From Pseudomonadota bacterium (lineage in GTDB: Bacteria > Pseudomonadota > Alphaproteobacteria > Sphingomonadales > Sphingomonadaceae): DNA of 64,000 nucleotides. A program made the translations under genes and the position numbers. Below are positions 16,450 to 23,864 of the stretch, piece after piece. Positions within the stretch are counted from its first letter, which is position 1. Every line of letters begins with the position of its first letter. Below the pieces are notes generated by a model that did no database searches, had not been told where the DNA came from, and saw only the letters and a program-made list of their open reading frames with translations. The DNA lies in NCBI GenBank assembly GCA_029779535.1, contig JAKPAG010000049.1, positions 1-64,000 on the forward strand. The letters run 5' to 3'.

Positions 16450-18039
16450 TCAATTGATCTGCCGTTCGCGCCCGGCCCAGTAGGGTTCGCGCAGCTGGCG
16501 GCGCAGGATCTTGCCGCTGGGATTGCGCGGCAGCGCGTCGATCACATCGACGCTTTTCGGCACCTTGAACCCGGCCAGCCGCTCGCGCGCCCACTGGATG
16601 ATCGAATCCGCATCGATCGTGTGCCCCGGCTTGGGCACGCAGACGGCCTTGACCGCTTCGCCCCACTTTTCGTCCGGCACGCCGATCACCGCCACTTCCA
16701 GCACATCGGGGTGGCCATAGATGCCGCTTTCGACTTCCGCCGGATAGACGTTCTCGCCCCCGGTGATGATCATGTCCTTGGCGCGGTCATACATGTAGAC
16801 GTAGCCATCCTCGTCCATGTAGCCGACGTCGCCGGTCGCGATCCAGCCGTCTGCGTCCATCGTGCTGGCGGTGGCTTCGGGCAGCTTCCAGTAACCCAGC
16901 ATGTTGTTGCTGGAACGGGTGCAGATCTCGCCGATCTCGCGCGGGGGCAGGGCCTGGCCATCCGGGCCGCGGATGATCATTTCCACCCCCGGCAACGGCT
17001 TGCCGGCCGAGCGCATCCGCTCGTTCCCTTCGACCGAGTGGTCCTCGGGCGGCAGCACGCAGATCGTGCCGGTGGTTTCGGTCATGCCGTAATTCTGCAC
17101 GAATTCCGCGCCGAACATCGCGATGCACTGGCGCAGCAATTCCAGCGGGATCGGGCTGGCACCATAAAGGATGTACTTGATCCGGCTGAAATCGGTTTTC
17201 GCGCAGTCCGGGTGGTTGAGCAGCATCTGCAAGGCCGCCGGCACGATGAAGAAGCGGGTGACGCCGCGATTTTCGACCGCGTCGAACACGCGGGTCGGCT
17301 CGAATTCGGTCAGCACCACGCCGGGCAGGCCCGCCGCCAGCGCCATCACGCCCAGCCCGGTGCCGCCGATGTGCGCGCAGGGCATGGCGACCAGCACCGC
17401 CTCGTCCTCGTCCCACAGGGTGTGGACCGGGGGATTTTCCAGGTTGCCCTTGCGCAGCCCGAACAGGTTGCGGTTCGACAATACCGCGCCCTTGGGGTGG
17501 CCGGTGGTGCCGCTGGTGTACAGCTGCAGCACCGCATCGTCCGCGCCGGACGGGGCAAAATCGGTGCGCGGGCTATCCGCGATCAGCTTGCGCGCCTCGT
17601 CCGCGGTGAAACAGCGCAGCAGGCCGGGGCGCTGGCCCAGCGTGGCTGCACAGGCTTCGAACCCGTCGCCCAGGAACAGCAGCTTCGCTTCGGCATTGTC
17701 GATGATATAGGCCGCTTCCGGTTCGGCCAGCCGCCAGCCCACCGGGGTCATCACGATCCCGGCGCGCGCCGCGCCAAAGAACAGGGTGAAATAGGTCGCG
17801 CTGTTCTTGCCGAACCAGGCGATCCGGTCCCCCTTCTGCACCCCCAGGGCCAGCAGCGCGCCAGCGACCCGCGCGGTCGCGTCCTCGAACTGGGCATAGT
17901 TGAAGGTCAGGTCATCGCCCTCGATCGCCAGCCGGTCCGGCCGGTCGGCCGCCCAGAAGCGCAGGAACTCGTCAAAGGTAAACAGGTCCGCCGTGCGCTG
18001 GGCCTTGGCCAGCAGGCGGTCATAGGTAGCCTGATCCAT
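16450..18039 (-). CDS. AMP-dependent acyl-CoA synthetase
   Basis: A 529-residue adenylate-forming ligase that turns an organic acid into its CoA thioester. Motifs: LYTSGTTGHPKGAVLSNRN, YGMTETTGTICVLPPEDH, the hinge region TGDVGYMDEDGYVYMYDRAKDMIITGGENVYPAEVE, and the A10 lysine in PRNPSGKILRRQL. The start is the ATG behind GGAGAGAATA. It resembles the ligase at 2569 in layout but differs throughout, so the two may act on different acids or on different side chains of one substrate. It is followed on the same strand by the 3-hydroxyacyl-CoA dehydrogenase. Confidence 0.92.
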   Translation of the reverse strand: MDQATYDRLLAKAQRTADLFTFDEFLRFWAADRPDRLAIEGDDLTFNYAQFEDATARVAGALLALGVQKGDRIAWFGKNSATYFTLFFGAARAGIVMTPVGWRLAEPEAAYIIDNAEAKLLFLGDGFEACAATLGQRPGLLRCFTADEARKLIADSPRTDFAPSGADDAVLQLYTSGTTGHPKGAVLSNRNLFGLRKGNLENPPVHTLWDEDEAVLVAMPCAHIGGTGLGVMALAAGLPGVVLTEFEPTRVFDAVENRGVTRFFIVPAALQMLLNHPDCAKTDFSRIKYILYGASPIPLELLRQCIAMFGAEFVQNYGMTETTGTICVLPPEDHSVEGNERMRSAGKPLPGVEMIIRGPDGQALPPREIGEICTRSSNNMLGYWKLPEATASTMDADGWIATGDVGYMDEDGYVYMYDRAKDMIITGGENVYPAEVESGIYGHPDVLEVAVIGVPDEKWGEAVKAVCVPKPGHTIDADSIIQWARERLAGFKVPKSVDVIDALPRNPSGKILRRQLREPYWAGRERQIN

Positions 18040-18064
18040 TATTCTCTCCCGATTGCCGGGCAAT

Positions 18065-18080
18065 TTAACCGTGCGATTAA
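18065..18080. promoter_or_regulatory. Imperfect palindrome upstream of the acyl-CoA ligase
   Basis: TTAACCG-TG-CGATTAA matches its own reverse complement at six of seven arm positions. It overlaps a weak minus-strand promoter (TTGCCC, 16 bases, TAAATT) 26 to 41 bases before the ligase ATG, so it may be an operator. Confidence 0.35.
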
Positions 18081-18131
18081 GGAGGGCAAGGGGATTCGGG
18101 CGGACCTGACAAAGTGAACAGGGTGGGGGCG

Positions 18132-21100
18132 TCAGCCCCCTGCCATCAGGCTTGCATTGCCGCCGGCTGCCGTGGTGTCGATGCAGGTCACCCGTTCGGC
18201 GCTGAACCGGGTGACATAGTGCGGCCCGCCGGCCTTGGGTCCGGTGCCGGACAGCCCTTCGCCGCCGAACGGCTGGCTGCCCACCACCGCGCCGATCTGG
18301 TTGCGGTTGACATAGAAGTTGCCCACCCGCGCGTGCCGCTCGACCAGCCGCCGGGTCGCGTCGATCCGGCTGTGCAGGCCCAGCGTCAGGCCAAAGCCGG
18401 TCGCGTTGATGTCGGCAATCACCTGTTCCAGCTGGTCGGCGCGGAACCGGGCGACATGCAGGACCGGGCCGAAATGCTCAGCCGAAAGGTCGGCGATGGT
18501 GCCAATCTCGACAATCGCCGGGGCGACGAAAGTGCCGTGCTGGCAGGCTTCGGGCAGGTCCCGCTGCCAGACGCGGCGGCCCGCCGCGCGCATCGCGGCC
18601 ACGTGGGCGTCGAGGCTGGCCTTGGCCTCGACATCGATCACCGGGCCGACATCGGTGGCCGGGTCTTCGGGATCGCCGATCACCAGCGCGTCGAAGGCGC
18701 CCCGGATCATCTCCAGCATGGCATCGGCCACGTCGTCCTGCAGATAGAGCACGCGCAGGGCCGAGCAGCGCTGCCCCGCGCTCTGGAATGCGCTGGCCAC
18801 CACGTCGCGGGTGACCTGTTCGGGCAGGGCGGAACTATCGACGATCATCGCGTTCTGCCCGCCGGTTTCGGCAACCAGCGTGGCCAGCGGCCCATCGCGG
18901 TTTGCCAGCGCGCGGTTGATCGCGCGGGCAGTCTCGGTCGACCCGGTAAAGGCGACTCCGGCAATGCGCGGATCGCTGGTCAGCAGCGCGCCGACCTTGC
19001 CGTCCCCCGGCACCAGTTGCACCACGCCATCGGATATTCCGGCTTCGTGGAACAGCCGGATCGCCAGGTCCGCGATCAAGGGGGTCTGCTCGGCCGGCTT
19101 GGCCAGCACGGTGTTGCCGGCGGCGAGCGGCCCGGCAATCAGCCCGGTGAAGATCGCCAGCGGGAAGTTCCACGGGCTGATCGCCACGAAGGCCCCGCGC
19201 CCGTGCAGGGTCAGCCGGTTGCTTTCGCCGGTCGGGCCGGGCAGCGCGGTGCCATTGGGGGTGAAATGGGCGCGCGCCTCGGCCGCGTAATAGCGCAGGA
19301 AGTCCACCGCCTCGCGCAGTTCGAGCACGGCATCGACCAGGGTCTTGCCCGCCTCGCGCTGGCAGAGCGAGAGGAACTGGACTGTGTGCGCCTCGTAGAG
19401 GTCGGCCACTTCCTCCAGCCGGGCGGCGCGTTCGGCCCCGCCCACCGCGTCCCAATAGGGCTGGAACGCGGCGGCGCGGGCAATCATTTCGTCCACTTCC
19501 GCCGCGCTCGCCGGGCGGCAGGTGCCGATCACCGCGCGGTTGTCGTGGGGCGCGCGGACCGGGTGGGCGGGTTCGCCCTGGGCGTGTTCAACGGTTGGCG
19601 TCGCGGTCCACGGCTCGTCATCCTCGCGCCAGCGCTGCAGTTCGGCCAGCAGCGGTTCGCGCACCGTGGGATCGGCGAGGTCCACACCCGCGCTGTTGCG
19701 GCGGCCGGGGAAGATATCGCCGGGCAGCGGGATCGCCGGGTTGCGGCGGGGGTTCAGCGCGGCGAGTTCCGCCACCGGATCGCCGGTCAATTCGTCCACC
19801 GGCACCTCGGCATTGGCCATGCGGTTGACGAAGCTGCTGTTCGCGCCGTTTTCCAGCAGGCGGCGGACCAGGTAGGCGAGCAGTTCCTTGTGCCCGCCGA
19901 CCGGCGCATAGATCCGCACCGGGGTGCGGGGGCGGCCCATGTCCGCTTCGTAGCGGGCCAGTTCGGCATAGACGTCCTCGCCCATGCCGTGCAGCCGCTG
20001 GAATTCGAACTGCGCCTCGCCCGCCATGGCCAGCACCGCGCCCACGGTATAGGCGTTGTGGGTGGCAAAGGCGGGGTAGATCGCATCGGGAGCAGCCAGC
20101 AGCCTGGCCGCGCAGGCAAGGTAGGACACGTCGGTCGCCACCTTGCGGGTGAACACCGGGTAATCGGCGTGGCCGCCGACCTGGCTCAGCTTGATCTCGC
20201 TGTCCCAGTAGGCGCCCTTGACCAGCCGCACCATGATCCGGCGGTGATAGCGCCGGGCGAGCGCGGTGATCCATTCGACGAGAGGAACGGCGCGCTTCGA
20301 ATAGGCCTGCAGCGCGAGGCCGAAGCCCTGCCAGCCGCCAGCAAACAGGTCCTCGTCGGCGACCAGCGCCTCGATGATGTCGAGCGAGAGTTCGAGCCGC
20401 TCGGCCTCCTCGGCGTCGATGGTGAAGTGGATGTCGGCGGCCCGCGCCTTGAGCGCGAGATCCTTCAGCACCGGCACCAGCGCGGTCCTTGCCGCCTCGG
20501 CGTGGAGGAAATCGTAGCGCGGGTAGAGCGCGGAGAGCTTGACCGAAATGCCGGGCGAGCGGACCACGCCGTTCCTGGCCTCCTGCGCCAGCCGGTCCAG
20601 CGCCATGGCGTAGGACTGGCGGTAGCGCTCCGCATCGGCAAAGGTCATCGCCGCCTCGCCCAGCATGTCGAAGCTGTGGGTCAGGCCCTCCTTGCGCTCG
20701 GGCGCGGCGCGTTCCAGCGCCTCGTCGATGGTCCGGCCGAAGACGAACTGGCCGCCCAGGATCTTCATCGCCTGCAAGGTCGCTTGCCGGATCACCGGTT
20801 CGCCCAGCCGCCCGACCGCGCGTTTCAGCGTGGCGGCCAGCCCGCCCGCGTCCTCGCGCCGCTGTTGCAGCACCTGGCCGGTCAGCATCAGCGAAAAGGT
20901 GGCGGCGTTGACGAAAGTGCTGTCGCTTTCGCCCAGCCGGCCCGACCAGTCGATCCCGGCCAGCTTGTCGTGGATCAGCGCATCGGCGGTGGCGGCGTCG
21001 GGCACGCGCAGCAGCGCTTCGGCCAGGCACATCAGCGCGATGCCTTCGTCCGTGCCGAGGCCATAGGTCTGGAGGAACGCGTCGAGCCCGCTGGCCTTGT

Positions 21101-21257
21101 GGCTGCGCGCACCCTCGATCAACCGGACGGCAACGGCGCGCGCGGCGCCATGGACGGCGCTGGCGGGCGTGGCCTCGATCAGCCGCTCGGCGATACAGGT
21201 TTCCTCGTCCAGGCGATAGGCGCGGCGCAGGGCGGAGCGATCCAGCGGAGTGAGCAA
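18132..21257 (-). CDS. putA: Bifunctional proline dehydrogenase / L-glutamate-5-semialdehyde dehydrogenase
   Basis: About 1041 residues; oxidises proline to glutamate. The FAD-dependent proline dehydrogenase barrel spans roughly residues 120-460 (ISVKLSALYPRY, MVRLVKGAYWDSEIK). The NAD-dependent aldehyde dehydrogenase follows, with FTGSTETARAIN, the catalytic Glu in VAETGGQNAMIVD and the catalytic Cys in SAGQRCSALRVLYLQ. It lacks the N-terminal ribbon-helix-helix domain of E. coli PutA, so it is not self-regulating. No ATG fits the N-terminus. I chose the TTG behind GGGGGA (protein LLTPLDRSALRRAY) over a TTG 60 bases upstream, because a perfect palindrome lies between the two and is better explained as an operator. 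Confidence 0.93.
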   Translation of the reverse strand: MLTPLDRSALRRAYRLDEETCIAERLIEATPASAVHGAARAVAVRLIEGARSHKASGLDAFLQTYGLGTDEGIALMCLAEALLRVPDAATADALIHDKLAGIDWSGRLGESDSTFVNAATFSLMLTGQVLQQRREDAGGLAATLKRAVGRLGEPVIRQATLQAMKILGGQFVFGRTIDEALERAAPERKEGLTHSFDMLGEAAMTFADAERYRQSYAMALDRLAQEARNGVVRSPGISVKLSALYPRYDFLHAEAARTALVPVLKDLALKARAADIHFTIDAEEAERLELSLDIIEALVADEDLFAGGWQGFGLALQAYSKRAVPLVEWITALARRYHRRIMVRLVKGAYWDSEIKLSQVGGHADYPVFTRKVATDVSYLACAARLLAAPDAIYPAFATHNAYTVGAVLAMAGEAQFEFQRLHGMGEDVYAELARYEADMGRPRTPVRIYAPVGGHKELLAYLVRRLLENGANSSFVNRMANAEVPVDELTGDPVAELAALNPRRNPAIPLPGDIFPGRRNSAGVDLADPTVREPLLAELQRWREDDEPWTATPTVEHAQGEPAHPVRAPHDNRAVIGTCRPASAAEVDEMIARAAAFQPYWDAVGGAERAARLEEVADLYEAHTVQFLSLCQREAGKTLVDAVLELREAVDFLRYYAAEARAHFTPNGTALPGPTGESNRLTLHGRGAFVAISPWNFPLAIFTGLIAGPLAAGNTVLAKPAEQTPLIADLAIRLFHEAGISDGVVQLVPGDGKVGALLTSDPRIAGVAFTGSTETARAINRALANRDGPLATLVAETGGQNAMIVDSSALPEQVTRDVVASAFQSAGQRCSALRVLYLQDDVADAMLEMIRGAFDALVIGDPEDPATDVGPVIDVEAKASLDAHVAAMRAAGRRVWQRDLPEACQHGTFVAPAIVEIGTIADLSAEHFGPVLHVARFRADQLEQVIADINATGFGLTLGLHSRIDATRRLVERHARVGNFYVNRNQIGAVVGSQPFGGEGLSGTGPKAGGPHYVTRFSAERVTCIDTTAAGGNASLMAGG

Positions 21258-21273
21258 GACAATATCCCCCGTG

Positions 21274-21288
21274 TGAAACAATGTTTCA
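21274..21288. promoter_or_regulatory. Perfect palindromic operator upstream of putA
   Basis: TGAAACA-A-TGTTTCA is a perfect 7-bp inverted repeat around one base, immediately before the putA ribosome binding site. It resembles the CAAAC/GTTTG-type sites of TetR regulators such as PsrA. The repressor is not encoded in the window. Confidence 0.6.
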
Positions 21289-21410
21289 GACTTAGCACTG
21301 TCCGTTCCCGCTGCCAATCACCCCCGCGTGGTTGCCTGCTGGTTAAGCGAACGCGCATAAACCCTTGCCTTTTCGCCGCAATGCAGCAATGCCCGGGCTT
21401 GAGTAGGCAT

Positions 21411-21959
21411 ATGATCAGGGTTGCAGCGATCATCTTTGCCGCCGGTCTTGGGCTGGGCGCGGCGCCGCTGAAGGCAGCGGCGGCGGACGGCCCGCTCGTG
21501 CTGGTCGCGGGCGGGGGCGGGGATGCCTATGCCCCGGCCGTGGCGCGCATGGTCCAGTCGATGATCGAATATACCCGCTGGCCCGCGGTGCGGAACCCGG
21601 TGGAACTGTGCGTCGCCGGCCCGGCCCAGCACGCCGCGCGGCTCGATGGTCTGCGCCTGTCCGATGGCCGGGCGATCACCCGCCGCGCGGTGCCGGCCAG
21701 CCCTGCGGCGCTGGCGGGCTGCGATGCGGTCTATATCGGCCAGGTGCCGCCCCCGCAGGCGCGCCAGCTGACCGACGCGGTGCGTGGGCGCGGGGTGCTG
21801 ACCATTGCCGAGGCCGATCCCGACGGGCGCGGCCAGGCGATGTTCGCGCTGCTGTTCCAGCCCGGTGCGGTCAGCTTCCGGCTGAATATCGACGCGGTGT
21901 CGCGCTCGGGGCTGAGGGTCGATCCGCGCGTGCTGCGGCTGGCGCAGGGAGGCGGCTAG
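21411..21959 (+). CDS. yfiR: YfiR-like periplasmic inhibitor of the adjacent diguanylate cyclase
   Basis: A 182-residue protein with a signal peptide (VAAIIFAAGLGLGAAPLKAAAADG) and the YfiR/DUF4154 pattern: ARMVQSMIEYTRWPAV near the mature N-terminus, two cysteines in ELCVAG and AGCDAVYIG that could form a disulfide, and the C-terminal signature AVSFRLNIDAVSRSGLRVDPRVLRLA. In Pseudomonas, YfiR binds the periplasmic domain of YfiN and holds the cyclase off. The context here is the same: the cyclase gene begins one base after the stop and an OmpA-like lipoprotein gene follows. It is divergent from putA. The start is the ATG after GAGTAGGCAT; an upstream ATG would add ten residues before the signal peptide. 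Confidence 0.82.
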   Translation: MIRVAAIIFAAGLGLGAAPLKAAAADGPLVLVAGGGGDAYAPAVARMVQSMIEYTRWPAVRNPVELCVAGPAQHAARLDGLRLSDGRAITRRAVPASPAALAGCDAVYIGQVPPPQARQLTDAVRGRGVLTIAEADPDGRGQAMFALLFQPGAVSFRLNIDAVSRSGLRVDPRVLRLAQGGG

Positions 21960-21960
21960 G

Positions 21961-23205
21961 ATGCTCCGGGCTCCCCCCAACCAGGCCCTGCCGACGCTGC
22001 GCCAGCTGCTGGCGCGGGTCCACCTGCGGCTGATCCTGTTCGCCGTGGTGCTGGCCGCGCTCAGCCTGCTGGTCAGCGGGATGATCGTGATCCGCAACTA
22101 TGCCGCCCGCAATCTGGAACTGATCGCCCACACCGTGGCCTATACGGTCGAACCCGCCGTGGTGTTCGACGACCGGCAGGCGATTTCCGACGGGATCCTG
22201 TCGGTCGGCGCGGTGCGCGGGGTCGATTGCGTCGAGGTGCGCGATCCCGCCGGACGGGTGCTGGCCAACTGGAAGCACCCCCACGCCGACCTGCACAGCC
22301 GCATCGAGGACTGGGCCAACCGCCAGATCTGGCCCCGGCCCGCGGTGGCCCCGATCCGCCGCAACGACACCATGATCGGCCGGGTCGAGGTTTACGGCAA
22401 TTCCGAAGGCATCCTGCGCTATGCCCTGTCGGGGCTGATCATCGCGCTGTCGTGCCTGGGCTTGACGGTGATCGCCACCCGCATCCTGGCGAGGCGGTTG
22501 CAACAGGACGTGATCCGCCCGCTCGACCACGTGGCCGAAGTGGCCCACGCCGTGCGCAGCGACCGCGCCTTCGAAAAGCGCGTGCCCAGTTCCGGGATCG
22601 CTGAGATCGACCGCTTCGGGCGCGATTTCAACGCGCTGCTGGCCGAATTGCAGGGCTGGCACGCCGGCCTGACCAGCGAAAACGCCGAACTGGCCCGCCG
22701 CGCCACCCACGATCCACTGACCGGGCTGGGCAACCGCGTGCTGTTCGAACAGACCCTGGCCGACGCGATCGGGGATTCGGTGCGCAGCGGCCAGTCCTTT
22801 GCGCTGCTCTATTTCGACATCGACCTGTTCAAGCAGGTCAACGACCGCCACGGCCACGAATGCGGCGATGCCGCGCTGATCGCCGTGGCCGACCGGCTGC
22901 GCCAGTCGATCCGCCAGGCCGATCACGCGTTTCGCCTCGGCGGCGATGAATTCGCCGTGGTGCTGGCCCCGTTCAGCGACCGCGCCTGCGTCCAGCAGGT
23001 GCTGGATCGGATCGACCGGGCCATGGCGCGGCCCTGGCGCCTGCCGACCGGCGCCGCCGCCAGTTCGACGCTCAGTGCCGGGGTGGCGGTCTATCCGGAC
23101 GACGGGATTTCGCCGCAGGACCTGCTGCGCCGCGCCGATGCCGACATGTACGAACACAAGAAAGCCCGGCTTGCCGCCGGCCCAAGGGGAAAGAACCATG
23201 CGTAA
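21961..23205 (+). CDS. yfiN: Membrane diguanylate cyclase, YfiN-like (CHASE8-HAMP-GGDEF)
   Basis: A 414-residue inner-membrane enzyme that makes cyclic di-GMP from GTP. Order: a transmembrane helix near residues 20-42 (LILFAVVLAALSLLVSGM), a periplasmic CHASE8-like domain, a second helix near 157-177, a HAMP segment (RPLDHVAEVAHAVRS), and a GGDEF domain from about residue 250. The active-site motif is GGDEF at residues 327-331. RQAD five residues before it is an I-site, so product inhibition is likely. It lies in a yfiR-yfiN-yfiB order and its stop overlaps the start of the lipoprotein gene by 8 bases. By analogy with Pseudomonas, envelope or redox stress would release YfiR and raise cyclic di-GMP. 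Confidence 0.88.
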   Translation: MLRAPPNQALPTLRQLLARVHLRLILFAVVLAALSLLVSGMIVIRNYAARNLELIAHTVAYTVEPAVVFDDRQAISDGILSVGAVRGVDCVEVRDPAGRVLANWKHPHADLHSRIEDWANRQIWPRPAVAPIRRNDTMIGRVEVYGNSEGILRYALSGLIIALSCLGLTVIATRILARRLQQDVIRPLDHVAEVAHAVRSDRAFEKRVPSSGIAEIDRFGRDFNALLAELQGWHAGLTSENAELARRATHDPLTGLGNRVLFEQTLADAIGDSVRSGQSFALLYFDIDLFKQVNDRHGHECGDAALIAVADRLRQSIRQADHAFRLGGDEFAVVLAPFSDRACVQQVLDRIDRAMARPWRLPTGAAASSTLSAGVAVYPDDGISPQDLLRRADADMYEHKKARLAAGPRGKNHA

Positions 23206-23692
23206 ACTGATCGCCGCCACTCTGCTTGCCGTGCTGGCGGGCTGCGCCACGGTGCCGGCCAAGCCCGGCTTCAACAAGCAGCAGGTTGCCGTGCTGACCG
23301 AAAACGGGTTCAAGCTTGATGGCGACAATTACGAGCTGGGCCTGGCCGACCGGGTGCTGTTCGAAGTCGACAAGGCCGATCTGAAGCCCGAAATGACAGC
23401 CACGCTGGACAAGCTCAGCCGCGCTCTCGCCGCTGTCGGCATCCACGGCGCGACGGTGGAAGGGCACACCGATTCCACCGGTGCCGAGGATTACAACCAG
23501 GCCCTGTCCGAACGCCGCGCCCAGGCGGTCAAGGCGCAGTTCGCCGCCAGCGGGATGCCGGCCGCCGAAGTGGCCGCCGTGGGCAAGGGCGAGACCGACC
23601 CGATTGCCGACAACGCCACCGAGGACGGCCGCGCCCAGAACCGCCGGGTGGTGATCGTGGTGACCCCGGCCAACGCGATGAAGGTGAAGTAA
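23198..23692 (+). CDS. yfiB: OmpA-domain lipoprotein, YfiB-like
   Basis: A 164-residue outer-membrane lipoprotein. The lipobox is LAGC with lipidated Cys16. The OmpA-like peptidoglycan-binding domain covers roughly residues 45-155, with VLFEVDKADLKPEM, the diaminopimelate-contacting motif TVEGHTDSTGAEDYNQALSERRAQAVKAQF and GRAQNRRVVIVV. In the Pseudomonas YfiBNR system the lipoprotein sequesters YfiR and so activates the cyclase. The overlap with the cyclase gene supports that role here. By sequence alone it could be a general Pal-like lipoprotein, so the assignment rests mainly on context. Confidence 0.85.
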   Translation: MRKLIAATLLAVLAGCATVPAKPGFNKQQVAVLTENGFKLDGDNYELGLADRVLFEVDKADLKPEMTATLDKLSRALAAVGIHGATVEGHTDSTGAEDYNQALSERRAQAVKAQFAASGMPAAEVAAVGKGETDPIADNATEDGRAQNRRVVIVVTPANAMKVK

Positions 23693-23737
23693 CCGGGGGG
23701 CGGCAAGACGCGCACCGCGCCGCACCATGAACCTTCC

Positions 23738-23766
23738 CGTCACCCCGGGCTTTACCCGGGGTGACG
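23738..23766. repeat. Palindromic element, possible terminator
   Basis: CGTCACCCCGGG and CCCGGGGTGACG form a perfect 12-bp stem around CTTTA, 45 bases after the yfiB stop. The wording resembles short dispersed palindromes seen between genes in many alphaproteobacteria. It can also act as a terminator for the yfi operon. Confidence 0.6.
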
Positions 23767-23864
23767 ATGGGAGGACGGGTTGATGGCTGGGGGCGAAGGA
23801 CGTGACGGCGGACAGGCGGGACACCCCCCTTTTGCCGCGCGGCGGCCGCGCCTATGACGGGGCG

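Noticed and set aside
18114..21959. 1281-codon plus-strand frame across putA
   Set aside because: The first 1100 codons are antisense to putA and match no family; only the part from 21411 is the YfiR-like gene.
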